From assembly GCF_024756255.1 (NCBI RefSeq), contig NZ_JANUHB010000002.1, forward strand, positions 1,240,001 through 1,304,000: a DNA stretch of 64,000 nt, in the 5' to 3' direction. The stretch comes from Massilia agilis (GTDB taxonomy: Bacteria; Pseudomonadota; Gammaproteobacteria; Burkholderiales; Burkholderiaceae_D). Each line of letters starts with the position of its first letter. Position 1 is the stretch's first letter. Below the pieces are notes generated by a model, which was not told the DNA's origin, did not search any database, and worked only from the letters and a program-made list of their open reading frames with translations. Shown piece by piece: positions 33,694-41,587 of the stretch. A program made the position numbers and the translations under genes.

Positions 33694-33777
33694 GTAGGGT
33701 GGGCGGGTTTCCCGCCCACGCGTTCATGCAGCGCATGCACTGGTTGAACGCGTGGGCAGGAAACCTGCCCACCCTAC
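33694..33777. repeat. Family B paired inverted repeat, copy B4
   Basis: Left arm GTAGGGTGGGCGGG-TTT-CCCGCCCACGCGTTCA; right arm TTGAACGCGTGGGCAGG-AAA-CCTGCCCACCCTAC, inverted. It lies between convergent sbcB and pyrF, side by side with B5. Confidence 0.92.
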
Positions 33778-33797
33778 CAAAATCGGCGGTAGCACAC

Positions 33798-33871
33798 GTA
33801 GGGTGGGCTCTTGAGCCCACGCGCTTGTCACGCGCCGTGTGCGGCCGCGTGGGCTCGAGAGCCCACCCTAC
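33798..33871. repeat. Family B variant paired inverted repeat, copy B5
   Basis: Left arm GTAGGGTGGGCTC-TTGAGCCCACGCG; right arm CGCGTGGGCTCGAGAGCCCACCCTAC, inverted. It keeps the GTAGGGTGGGC end and ACGCG tail but has a changed hairpin (GGGCTC/GAGCCC), with compensating changes that preserve pairing. Only 20 bp separate it from B4. Confidence 0.88.
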
Positions 33872-33877
33872 AAATCA

Positions 33878-34696
33878 TCAGCGGTATTGGTTGATGGCGT
33901 CGCGCGTCTCGATCGCCACGCGCCGCGCCGCCGCGGCAAAATCCTCGCCGTCCTTTGGCGTGGCGTACAGAATCGCGCGCGAGGAATTGATCATCATGCC
34001 GGTGCCCGCCGCCGTGCGCCCTGCCTTGACGGTCGCCGCGATATCCCCGCCCTGCGCGCCGATGCCCGGCACCAGCAGCGGCATGTCGCCCACAATCTTG
34101 CGCACCTGGGCCAGCTCTTCCGGAAAGGTCGCGCCTACCACCAGCGCGCACTGCCCGTTGCGGTTCCACTTTTCGGCCACCAGCCGCGCCACGTGCTGGT
34201 ACAGCGGCACGCCATCCACTTGCAGGAACTGCAGGTCCGACCCGCCAGGGTTGGAGGTGCGGCACAGCACGATCACGCCGCGGTCCGCCCATTCCATGTA
34301 CGGTTCCACCGAGTCCGAGCCCATGTAAGGGTTGACCGTCACCGCATCGGCCCCGTAGCGGTCGAAGGCCTCGCGCGCATACTGGTGCGCGGTGGCGCCG
34401 ATGTCGCCGCGCTTGGCGTCCAGCACCAGCGGGATATGGGGGTAGGTTTCGCGCAGGTAGCGGCACACCGCTTCCAGCTGGGCCTCGGCGCCCAGCGCGG
34501 CAAAGTACGCGATCTGCGGTTTGAATGCGCAGGCCACGTCGGCGGTGGCGTCGATGATGGCCTTGCAGAACTGGTAGATGCCGTCCGCCTGCCCGCGCAG
34601 GTGCGCAGGAAAGCGCGCCAGGTCGGGGTCCAGGCCAACGCAGAGCAGCGAGTTGTTGCCCGCCCACGCGGCCGAGAGTTTGTCGATGAAGTTCAT
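33878..34696 (-). CDS. pyrF: Orotidine 5'-phosphate decarboxylase (group 2)
   Basis: The protein has 272 aa, the longer type 2 form. It catalyses the last step of UMP synthesis in the cytosol. [19 protein letters not shown] opens the barrel; [17 protein letters not shown] carries the catalytic Asp-x-Lys-x2-Asp set; [19 protein letters not shown] is the phosphate-binding end. The gene converges on sbcB with repeats B4 and B5 between them. About 110 bp upstream separate it from the divergent lemA. Confidence 0.95.
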   Translation of the reverse strand: MNFIDKLSAAWAGNNSLLCVGLDPDLARFPAHLRGQADGIYQFCKAIIDATADVACAFKPQIAYFAALGAEAQLEAVCRYLRETYPHIPLVLDAKRGDIGATAHQYAREAFDRYGADAVTVNPYMGSDSVEPYMEWADRGVIVLCRTSNPGGSDLQFLQVDGVPLYQHVARLVAEKWNRNGQCALVVGATFPEELAQVRKIVGDMPLLVPGIGAQGGDIAATVKAGRTAAGTGMMINSSRAILYATPKDGEDFAAAARRVAIETRDAINQYR

Positions 34697-34805
34697 GGCT
34701 TACCTTTCCAATTCTGCAAACCCCGCCATTGTACCCGGCAGAAGTGCGGGGTTTGCCCGTTTGGAGTATATTTTGGACATTCAACAACCTTGCTAATGGT
34801 GCATC

Positions 34806-35417
34806 ATGACCCGATCCGTTTTTGCGCGCTGGTTCCGCCTGTTCTTTGCCTTCACTCTCGTCACGACCGTGCTGTCCGGCTGCGGCTACAACGAGTTCCA
34901 GCAAAAGGACGAGGCCACCAAGGCAGCGTGGAGCGAGGTGGTGAACCAGTACCAGCGCCGCTCGGACCTGATCCCGAACCTGGTCAACACCGTCAAGGGT
35001 TACGCCTCGCACGAGAAGGACACGCTGGAAGCGGTCACCCGCGCCCGCGCGGCTGCCACCAGCATCCAGGTCACGCCTGAGGTGCTGAACGACCCGGCTG
35101 CGTTCCAGAAGTTCCAGCAGGCGCAGGGGGAATTGACCAGCGCCCTGTCGCGCCTGATGGCGGTGTCGGAAAACTATCCCAACCTGAAGGCGGACACGAG
35201 CTTTCGCGACCTGCAGTCGCAGCTGGAAGGGACCGAGAACCGCATCACCGTGGCCCGCCAGCGCTACATCGCCGCAGTGCAGGATTACAACGTGACGGTG
35301 CGCAGCTTCCCGACCAATATCACGGCCAAGGTGTTCGGTTACCAGCCCAAGCCGTCGTTCACGGTGGCCAACGAGGCGGCGATTTCGACGGCACCCAAAG
35401 TCGATTTCGGCAAATAA
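34806..35417 (+). CDS. lemA: LemA family lipoprotein
   Basis: The protein has 203 aa. The signal VTTVLSGCG is a lipobox with the lipid-modified Cys. The mature part starts NEFQQKDEATKAAWSEVVNQ and contains YQRRSDLIPNLVNTVKGYA, the LemA signature, in an all-helical bundle. Function is not settled; LemA proteins commonly stand next to TPM-domain genes, as here, in an envelope-stress or membrane-quality context. It is first of a three-gene operon, 4 bp ahead of the next gene. Confidence 0.92.
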   Translation: MTRSVFARWFRLFFAFTLVTTVLSGCGYNEFQQKDEATKAAWSEVVNQYQRRSDLIPNLVNTVKGYASHEKDTLEAVTRARAAATSIQVTPEVLNDPAAFQKFQQAQGELTSALSRLMAVSENYPNLKADTSFRDLQSQLEGTENRITVARQRYIAAVQDYNVTVRSFPTNITAKVFGYQPKPSFTVANEAAISTAPKVDFGK

Positions 35418-35421
35418 GACG

Positions 35422-36234
35422 ATGATCCTGTTGCGCTATTTCTGGTGCCTGGCCCTGGCGTTCTGCCTGGCCGGGCCGGCGCACGCACAGTTCAAGCCCG
35501 TGCCGCCGCTCACCGCGCATGTGGTGGACCAGGCGGGCATGCTCGACGCCAGCCAGCGCGAGCGGCTGGAAGCGGTGCTGGCCGACTACGAGGCCAAGAC
35601 CGGCAGCCAGATCGCGGTGTTGCTGGTCAAGTCCACCGAGCCGGAAGCGATCGAACAGTACAGCATCCGCGTGACCGACCAGTGGAAGCTCGGGCGCAAG
35701 GGCGTGGACGACGGCGTGCTGCTGATGGTGGCGCGCGACAATCCGCCCGCCCTGCGGCGCCTGCGCATCGAGGCAGGCCGCGGCGTGCAGGGCGTGCTCA
35801 CCGACGCCCAGTCCAAGCGCATCCTGCAGGACGTGATTGCGCCCTACTTTCGCCAGAACCAATATTACGAGGGCCTGGTGGCCGGCGTGGGGGCGATTGC
35901 CACCCTGCTGAACCAGGAGCAGTTCCCGGCGGCCGCGCAGCAGCGCCAGCAGCCGCAGGAGGATGACGGCGGCGCCCTGCCCGGCCTGTTCTTCACCTTC
36001 ATCGGCATCATGATCCTCCTTTCGATATTCCGGCGCGGCGGCCGGTCGCGCCTGTCCGGCGGCGGCTGGGGCAGCGGCGCCACTGGCTTTATCCTCGGCA
36101 GTATCCTTTCCGACATGAGCCGTCACCGTGGCGGTGGCGGGTTTGGCGGTGGCGGATTTGGCGGCGGCGGTGGCGGCGGCTTTTCGGGCGGCGGCGGCAG
36201 TTTTGATGGCGGCGGCGCCTCGGGGAACTGGTGA
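35422..36234 (+). CDS. TPM-domain protein (YgcG-like) with Gly-rich tail
   Basis: The protein has 270 aa. A signal peptide (FWCLALAFCLAGPAHA) is followed by the TPM domain (~30-165: VVDQAGMLDASQRERLEAVL, VLLVKSTEPEAIEQYS, GRGVQGVLTDAQSKRIL). A transmembrane stretch (LPGLFFTFIGIMILLSIF) precedes a glycine-rich tail that ends in GGGGSFDGGGASGNW. It is anchored in the membrane with the TPM domain outside the cytoplasm. Middle gene of the lemA-TPM-TPM set; its TGA overlaps the next ATG. Confidence 0.9.
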   Translation: MILLRYFWCLALAFCLAGPAHAQFKPVPPLTAHVVDQAGMLDASQRERLEAVLADYEAKTGSQIAVLLVKSTEPEAIEQYSIRVTDQWKLGRKGVDDGVLLMVARDNPPALRRLRIEAGRGVQGVLTDAQSKRILQDVIAPYFRQNQYYEGLVAGVGAIATLLNQEQFPAAAQQRQQPQEDDGGALPGLFFTFIGIMILLSIFRRGGRSRLSGGGWGSGATGFILGSILSDMSRHRGGGGFGGGGFGGGGGGGFSGGGGSFDGGGASGNW

Positions 36235-36749
36235 TGACGCACAGCTTGCACCACCGTATCAAGCGTGCCCTGCGCCATGTGCGCAGCAGTGCCGGGCACG
36301 CGCGCCGCACCTTCCCGCCGGACGACCTGAAGGCGTTCGCCGAGGCGATCACCGCCGGCGAGCAGACCCATCGCGGCGAAGTGCGCCTGATCGTCGAGAA
36401 AGCATTGCCGCTGGACGCGGCCTGGGCTTGCATGAGCAGCCGCCAGCGCGCGCTTGCCCTGTTCGCCGATCACGGCGTGTGGGACACCGAGGAAAACTGC
36501 GGCGTGCTGATCTATGTGAACCTGGCCGAGCACCAGGTGGAGATCGTGGCCGACCGCGGCATCGACCGCAAGATCGACCAGGCCACCTGGCAGCAGGTGT
36601 GCCGCACGCTGACCGAGGGCTACGCGCGCGGCGAGTTCCGCAGCAGCACGCTGGACGCGATCGGCCAGGTGAACCAGCTGCTGCGCCAGCATTTCCCGTC
36701 CGACGGTCCCCGCCCTAACGAGCTGCCCGACCACCCGGTCATGCTGTAG
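36234..36749 (+). CDS. Second TPM-domain protein without signal peptide
   Basis: The protein has 171 aa. A TPM domain spans ~27-150: FPPDDLKAFAEAITAGEQTH, CGVLIYVNLAEHQVEIVADRG. There is no signal peptide or membrane anchor, unlike its partner. The start ATG 36234 overlaps the preceding stop (TGATG), indicating coupled translation; GTG 36231 is one codon earlier. It forms the conserved LemA-TPM-TPM trio. Function is unknown. Confidence 0.88.
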   Translation: MTHSLHHRIKRALRHVRSSAGHARRTFPPDDLKAFAEAITAGEQTHRGEVRLIVEKALPLDAAWACMSSRQRALALFADHGVWDTEENCGVLIYVNLAEHQVEIVADRGIDRKIDQATWQQVCRTLTEGYARGEFRSSTLDAIGQVNQLLRQHFPSDGPRPNELPDHPVML

Positions 36750-36794
36750 CGATGGCGCGGCCACCAGCCGTGCATTCCACCACGAGGAGCCACC

Positions 36795-37562
36795 ATGAGA
36801 CTAGCCAACAAAGTCGCGATCGTCACTGGCGCGAGCCAGGGTATTGGCCTGGCCTGCGCCAAGCGCTTGGTGCAGGAAGGGGCACGCGTGATGCTGGCCG
36901 ACGTGCGCGAGGCCGAGGGCCACGCGGCTGTCGAACAACTTGGCGCGGCGGCGCGCTTCTTTTGCGCGGACGTGAGCCAGAAGGCCGACGTGGACGCGCT
37001 GGTGGCGGCGACCCTGGAGGGGTTCGGCCAGCTCGATATCCTCGTCAACAACGCCGGCGTGACCCATGCGGCCGAGTTCCTCGACCTGGCCGAGGAGGAC
37101 TTCGACCGTGTGCTGCGGATCAACTTGAAGTCGATGTTCCTGTGCAGCCAGGCAGCGGCGCGCGAGATGGTCAAGCGCGGCAGCGGCTGCATCATCAATA
37201 TGTCGAGCGTGAACGCGGAGCTGGCCATTCCCAACCAGGTGCCCTACGTGGTGTCCAAGGGCGGCGTCAACCAGCTGACGCGGGTGGCGGCGATCAGCCT
37301 GGCGCCGCACGGGGTGCGCGTGAACGCCATCGGGCCGGGCACGATCCTGACGGAACTGGCGAAAAAGGCGGTGCTGGGCAGCCCGGAAGCGCGACATACC
37401 ATCCTGTCGCGCACGCCCCTGGGGCGCTGCGGCGAACCGGAGGAGGTGGCCGCCATCGCCGCTTTCCTGGCCAGCGACGATGCCTCGTACCTGACCGGCC
37501 AGACCCTGTACGCGGACGGCGGCCGGATGGCGCTGAACTATACGGTGCCGGTCCGGGAGTGA
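36795..37562 (+). CDS. Short-chain dehydrogenase/reductase (SDR)
   Basis: The protein has 255 aa. It is a classical SDR: TGASQGIGLACAKRL (cofactor site), LVNNAGVTHAAEF, Ser in NMSSVNAEL, and YVVSK (Tyr-x3-Lys catalytic pair). The acidic ADVREAEG after strand 2 favours NAD. It resembles 3-ketoacyl-ACP reductase or sugar/alcohol dehydrogenases; the substrate is not predictable. GAGGAG precedes ATG. Its transcript may continue to the terminator at 37702. Confidence 0.88.
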   Translation: MRLANKVAIVTGASQGIGLACAKRLVQEGARVMLADVREAEGHAAVEQLGAAARFFCADVSQKADVDALVAATLEGFGQLDILVNNAGVTHAAEFLDLAEEDFDRVLRINLKSMFLCSQAAAREMVKRGSGCIINMSSVNAELAIPNQVPYVVSKGGVNQLTRVAAISLAPHGVRVNAIGPGTILTELAKKAVLGSPEARHTILSRTPLGRCGEPEEVAAIAAFLASDDASYLTGQTLYADGGRMALNYTVPVRE

Positions 37563-37701
37563 AAACCGGGGCGCGGGAAGCAGCGCGACAGTGATATTTC
37601 TAAAATGAATGTCTGGTATCGGAAAACGAAATTGGACATATATTTTGCGGCGCAGCATACTTCACCTGTCTCCACTATTCTCCTCCAAGAAAATAGTTTA
37701 A

Positions 37702-37730
37702 GCCCGCTCTCTACAGCGGGCTTTTTTTTG
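37702..37730 (+). terminator. Rho-independent terminator
   Basis: GCCCGCT-CTCTAC-AGCGGGC is a perfect 7-bp stem followed by eight T, 140 bp after the SDR stop codon. The distance leaves room for a short untranslated RNA of its own. Confidence 0.88.
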
Positions 37731-37762
37731 TCCTTTCTGCCTGAGCATGTGCAACAGCGCCT

Positions 37763-37797
37763 GTTGAACGGGTGGGCGGAAAATCCGCCTACCCTAC
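37763..37797. repeat. Family B repeat half-unit, copy B6
   Basis: A single arm TTGAACGGGTGGGCGGA-AAA-TCCGCCTACCCTAC, a decayed form with one changed base in the tail and one in the stem. It lies between convergent genes. Confidence 0.75.
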
Positions 37798-37811
37798 GAA
37801 AATCCGGGACA

Positions 37812-38204
37812 TTAACGCGGCATGGTCTTCACCGGCACGTTCTCGGCCTGGGTCATGCCACAGCGGAAGCCGCCGCGCCCGTTCCACGCATCATCGATCG
37901 CGAAGTGGGCCTCGAACGGCACCTCGACCACGCCGATCGCAGGCGGCGGCAGGTAATCCAGGTAGGTGCCCTTGAGCGCCACCAGCTTGGTCACCGGGCC
38001 CAGCCCTGCCGCGTGCACCTGCCCGGTCACGTTGTTGATGACCTTCTCGTTGTTGGGCGGGGCCACCGCCTGCGTGATCATGGCGTGGCCGGACACCTTG
38101 CCGCTACCGGACACCACCACCAGCGAAAAATGCAGCGTTGGCGCACCGGCGACATTCTCGTTGCCGGCAAGACCGTTCACCAGATACGTTCCGAGCGTTT
38201 GCAT
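37812..38204 (-). CDS. DUF1842-like protein
   Basis: The protein has 130 aa, beginning MQTLGTYLVNGLAGNENVAG. Then come PTLHFSLVVVSGSGKVSGHA and a repeated beta-rich pattern ending GGFRCGMTQAENVPVK. I assign DUF1842 from the overall pattern with moderate confidence; its function is unknown. No signal peptide. GGGGGAG 7 bases before ATG 38204 fixes the start; the open frame continues upstream to 38570 without protein-like sequence. It converges on the SDR gene. Confidence 0.65.
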   Translation of the reverse strand: MQTLGTYLVNGLAGNENVAGAPTLHFSLVVVSGSGKVSGHAMITQAVAPPNNEKVINNVTGQVHAAGLGPVTKLVALKGTYLDYLPPPAIGVVEVPFEAHFAIDDAWNGRGGFRCGMTQAENVPVKTMPR

Positions 38205-38725
38205 GGTCGATCTCCCCCTTCTTGGGCGGGCTTGGGTAAGGAGGCAAGCCCCTCCTCCGTTTTGTTTCGCAGGGAAATCATCTTGTGCCGGTTTAATCGG
38301 CCGCAACACTGTGCGTGTTGATAGCTTGCGCAATGGCAGGGCCAACGGCGATCCGGCCGAGCTGCAAATGTTCCGCCCGGTGACGCCCAAACGCTTGAGC
38401 CACGTCATCCTGCAGTCACATTGGCTGCCTATACTGGATTCATCTGCGGTACGCGCAACCGATATGCCCGACTCGCAGCCCGGTGTGCCCTGCCCATGCA
38501 CGGCACACCACCCGAATTCTCGCGTCTCTTGGCCCGATCTTGGGTTGTGCCCGCCTCTACCGGCGGGCATTTTTTTATCCAGTCATATTTTTTCCTGCAG
38601 GAAAGCGAGCAAAAAAAGGACGCCGGCCCGTCTTGAAGACGGCTCAGTCTTGGCTATGATGAATTCCGCGCGCCGCGTTTTCGCCACGCCGCCGCGCCAG
38701 ACAAACGACAAAGGGAGCTGGTCCG
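38205..38725. other. Gene-free stretch of ~520 bp
   Basis: Both strands have open frames here, but their translations look random, rich in Arg, Pro and Cys, without family motifs. The only structured element is the terminator near 38548. A non-coding RNA or a decayed gene ending at that terminator is possible. Confidence 0.5.
38548..38577 (+). terminator. Rho-independent terminator in a gene-free stretch
   Basis: TGCCCGCC-TCTACC-GGCGGGCA is a perfect 8-bp stem followed by seven T. No protein gene on the plus strand ends just before it, so it may end a non-coding RNA. Confidence 0.85.
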
Positions 38726-39043
38726 ATGACTATTCACGTACCTGAAACGATGTCCAATGCACGAGAGAACCCGACTGATTCCGGCCGTCGCCAGCACGGG
38801 CCGGAAGACCACCTGATCCTGAGCGAGCTGAACCCACAAGCGGTCGTGGACGCGCTCGACGAAGGGGTGCCCCTGAACCTGATCACGTTTGGCAACGTGC
38901 GCGAGGTATGCCCCAAATGCAAGCAGCACCTGAAGCTGGTGCTGCGCCAGGCGCGGGTGCGCATCGCCCACCTGCTCTGTTCCGGCTGCGACAGCTGCTT
39001 TGACGCCCATTACGCCAACGGCACGCCGGCCCTGACGCTCTGA
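38726..39043 (+). CDS. Hypothetical Cys-pair protein, 105 aa
   Basis: I do not recognise a family. The N-terminus is polar and Pro/Asn-rich. The C-terminal half holds C-x2-C (VCPKCKQH) and C-x2-C-x3-C (LLCSGCDSCFDAHY), a likely zinc-ribbon. ELNPQAVVDALDEGVPLNLI is a helical middle. GGGAG precedes ATG by ~8 bases, supporting translation. Cytoplasmic. It stands alone between a terminator and the VanZ-like gene. Confidence 0.7.
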   Translation: MTIHVPETMSNARENPTDSGRRQHGPEDHLILSELNPQAVVDALDEGVPLNLITFGNVREVCPKCKQHLKLVLRQARVRIAHLLCSGCDSCFDAHYANGTPALTL

Positions 39044-39116
39044 ACGCCGGGCAGTCGTGCGTCCGGGCTGCCGGGCGGCATGGTATGGTAGATGTTTTCC
39101 GCATTGAACGTCTTCC

Positions 39117-39518
39117 ATGCCTGCCCTGTTAGCAACCCTCGTCTTCGATCCCAAACTGCGCACGCTGCGCCTCGGCTGCGCGATCCTGATGTACCTGACC
39201 ATCCTGGTGGCCGGCTCGATCCCGGGCGCGCGCGCCGAGATCGGGCACGTCGCCTCCGGCGCGGTGCTGCACTCGATCGCCTACGCGGTGCTGGCCTTCC
39301 TGTGGTTCACCGGCAGCACCGGCAGCGCCCCCGCGCGCGCCGCCAAGGCGGTGCTGGCGGTGGCGGTGATGGGCGCCGGCGACGAATTCGTCCAGAGTTT
39401 CTTCCCCTACCGCGGACCGGCGGTGGGCGACTGGATCGTCGATTGTTCCGCCGCCCTCGTCACCAGCGTGCTGCTGTGGCTGCTGATGCCCGGCCAGGAG
39501 CGCGCGCGCCGCGGCTGA
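39117..39518 (+). CDS. VanZ-like membrane protein
   Basis: The protein has 133 aa with three to four hydrophobic segments. The VanZ family signature is GAGDEFVQSFFPYRGPAVGDWIVD (split here: GDEFVQSFFPYRG, then GDWIVD), with conserved Asp/Glu in the membrane. Named after the teicoplanin-resistance accessory VanZ, these proteins are widespread and mostly of unknown role. Single gene. Confidence 0.85.
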   Translation: MPALLATLVFDPKLRTLRLGCAILMYLTILVAGSIPGARAEIGHVASGAVLHSIAYAVLAFLWFTGSTGSAPARAAKAVLAVAVMGAGDEFVQSFFPYRGPAVGDWIVDCSAALVTSVLLWLLMPGQERARRG

Positions 39519-39558
39519 CCCCCACGCGCCCACAACATTCCTTCCTCCCGAGCCAGCT

Positions 39559-39572
39559 TTGATCTGGCTCAT
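39559..39572. promoter_or_regulatory. Weak FNR-like box upstream of the Gly/Ser lipoprotein gene
   Basis: TTGAT-CTGG-CTCAT keeps the left half of the TTGAT-N4-ATCAA consensus fully and three of five bases on the right. It lies 114 bp before the lipoprotein start codon. Suggestive only. Confidence 0.25.
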
Positions 39573-39685
39573 GGTCAAGCCGAGTCAGCTGGAACGCGCC
39601 CGCCGTTCGTGCCTCTTACACCCGAGTGGCACGCGGCATCGTCACGCATCTCCAGTAAAACCATTCCAATCGGAAGGAGTTGATC

Positions 39686-40447
39686 ATGAAGCATAGACAC
39701 CAGAGCTTGCTGCTGGTTGGCTTGCTGGCCATTGCGCTGTCGGCGTGCAGCAACATGCGGCACGGCGGTAGTCAATCCACCGGCGGCGACATGTCGGGCG
39801 CCACCAGCAGTGGCGGCGAGTCCGGCACCGGCACGGGCACCGGCAGCAGCGGCGCCGGCGGCTACGGCGGCGGCACCAGCGGCGCCTCAGGCGGCTCGCA
39901 ATCGGGCACGGGCGCGGCCGGCACGGGCACCTCCGGCTCCTCGGGCTGGGGCGGCACCTCGGGCAGTTCGGGTAGTTCGGGCACTTCCGGCAGCTCGGGC
40001 ACTTCCGGTTCCTCGGGCAATGACCAGTCTGGCTCCGGCACCTCGGGCACCTCCGGCATGTCGGGCAGCTCGGGCGGCGGCAGCGCCAGCATGGAAGACA
40101 GCGGTTCGGCCGGCAGCATGGCCGGCACCGCCGCCGGCAGCCAGGACATGTCGCAGGGTTCGTCGGCGGCAGGCCAGTCCACGGCGGCCAGCTCGGCCCC
40201 GAACGCAACGGTGGTGTCGATCGACGTCATCCCGCGCAGCGCCAGCGGCGCCACCGGGGCCGGCAGCATGGCCGGTGCGGCGGTGGGCGGCAGCACCGGC
40301 GGCGCGACCGGCAGCGCCACCGACCGCGTGTACCGTGTCACCTTGCGCATGGACGACGGCAGCACCCGTGTCGTCACCCAGGAGACCACCCCCGACTACC
40401 GCGCCGGCGACCGCATCAACCTGACCAGCGGGGTCATCTCGCACTGA
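39686..40447 (+). CDS. Lipoprotein with long Gly/Ser/Thr low-complexity region
   Basis: The protein has 253 aa. The signal LLVGLLAIALSAC ends in a lipobox Cys, so it is a lipoprotein, probably outer-membrane. Residues ~25-150 are low-complexity with repeated GTSGSSG-type units. The C-terminal ~80 residues are ordered (VVSIDVIPRSAS, a Gly-zipper-like GAGSMAGAAVGGSTGGATG, then YRVTLRMDDGSTRVVTQETT), resembling the end of SlyB/Glycine-zipper outer-membrane lipoproteins. GGAAGGAG fixes ATG 39686. The Gly/Ser part may be a flexible spacer across the peptidoglycan. Confidence 0.8.
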   Translation: MKHRHQSLLLVGLLAIALSACSNMRHGGSQSTGGDMSGATSSGGESGTGTGTGSSGAGGYGGGTSGASGGSQSGTGAAGTGTSGSSGWGGTSGSSGSSGTSGSSGTSGSSGNDQSGSGTSGTSGMSGSSGGGSASMEDSGSAGSMAGTAAGSQDMSQGSSAAGQSTAASSAPNATVVSIDVIPRSASGATGAGSMAGAAVGGSTGGATGSATDRVYRVTLRMDDGSTRVVTQETTPDYRAGDRINLTSGVISH

Positions 40448-40451
40448 CCGG

Positions 40452-41483
40452 CTAGTAGACCTGTTCGACCAGATAGCCTCGCTGCGCAAGCAGCTGAGGC
40501 AATCCGTTCGCGCCCAGCAGGTGCAGCAAGCCAACGGCAATGAAGGTGACGCTGCCCTGGCGCATCAGCTGTTCGATGTGGGCGACCATCTCCGGATTGC
40601 GCCGGCCCAGCAGCACGCGGCGCGTGAAATCGGCTACCGCGTCGCCGCCCCGGGTGGCGTCCTGCAGCAGGGCGTCGCGCGCCTGCGCGTCGCCAGACGA
40701 CCAGGCAGCGACCACCGCGTGCGCGCGCCGCAGTGCGCTGCCATCACGCAAGGCGCGCAGCGTTTCGCGCAGGTAGCGTTCGGATTCGACATCGTTCATG
40801 GTGTCGAACAGGGCCAGCTGGTAGTCCGCGCTTTCCAGCTCGGCGACCGGTGCGCCGCGGCTTTGCGCATCCGCCAGCAGCACGCTCTCGACGCCGATGC
40901 TGCGGCGGTAGCCGTCGCGCTCCAGCGCCATGCTCAGGAGCAGGTTGGCCAGCAGCCAGGGCTTGAAACGGCGCATGCTTGCCACGCTGATGCCCTGGTC
41001 GTGCAGGGCTTCGGTGAGCTGCGCTGCCGTGTCCGGGGGCAGGTGGTTGCGCACATCATCGCCCGGGGCGTAGCTGCCGTGCTTGTCCACGGCGCGCGCG
41101 AACGCATCGTTGCCGCGGGTGTCCAGCTCGACCACCAGCCGGCTCGCGCTGCGCAGCGCGCGGCCGACTTCGGGGGCGAGCGGGTAGAACGCGGCGCTGC
41201 CCACATGAATGGTGCCGAACAGGTAGGCGACGCGGCCGTCGCGGCTGATGCGGTACAGCCCGCCCTGGTGGTGCGCGGCGACCGGGGCCGGGCCTGGCGG
41301 CACGGCCGGTTGCGGCAGCATGTGCGTGCTGGCCGCCAGCGCCATGTTGCCGGCCCACGCGGCGGCGCTGGCCAGCGCCAGTGCGGCGGCAGCGGTCAGG
41401 CGCCACGCCGCCCGGACCAGGAACGCCTGCCCGGGGCTGTGCCGCGCCGCATTGTGTTGGTCACCCGATGTCCTGGCTGGCAT
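40452..41483 (-). CDS. TraB/GumN family protein
   Basis: The protein has 343 aa. An N-terminal segment (AAALALASAAAWA) is a signal peptide or anchor after a ~30-residue lead. The TraB/GumN signature is YLFGTIHVGSAAFYPL, followed by LVVELDTRG; the C-terminal FIAVGLLHLLGANGLPQLL carries the second conserved motif. The family is thought to be metal-dependent hydrolase-like (related to TIKI proteases); the substrate is unknown. It converges on the lipoprotein gene with only 4 bp between stops. The real start may be an internal one near the signal. Confidence 0.85.
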   Translation of the reverse strand: MPARTSGDQHNAARHSPGQAFLVRAAWRLTAAAALALASAAAWAGNMALAASTHMLPQPAVPPGPAPVAAHHQGGLYRISRDGRVAYLFGTIHVGSAAFYPLAPEVGRALRSASRLVVELDTRGNDAFARAVDKHGSYAPGDDVRNHLPPDTAAQLTEALHDQGISVASMRRFKPWLLANLLLSMALERDGYRRSIGVESVLLADAQSRGAPVAELESADYQLALFDTMNDVESERYLRETLRALRDGSALRRAHAVVAAWSSGDAQARDALLQDATRGGDAVADFTRRVLLGRRNPEMVAHIEQLMRQGSVTFIAVGLLHLLGANGLPQLLAQRGYLVEQVY

Positions 41484-41549
41484 GCGGCGTAGCTTTCTGT
41501 CACGTCAATCAATCGTTTCAGGCACACGCTTGGGCAGCTCATGCGTCGC

Positions 41550-41583
41550 CTGAACGCGTGGGCGGGAGACCCGCCCACCCTAC
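41550..41583. repeat. Family B repeat half-unit, copy B7
   Basis: A single arm CTGAACGCGTGGGCGGG-AGA-CCCGCCCACCCTAC, between two same-strand genes and ending 4 bp from the stop codon of the glycosyltransferase fusion. Confidence 0.85.
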
Positions 41584-41587
41584 CAGT

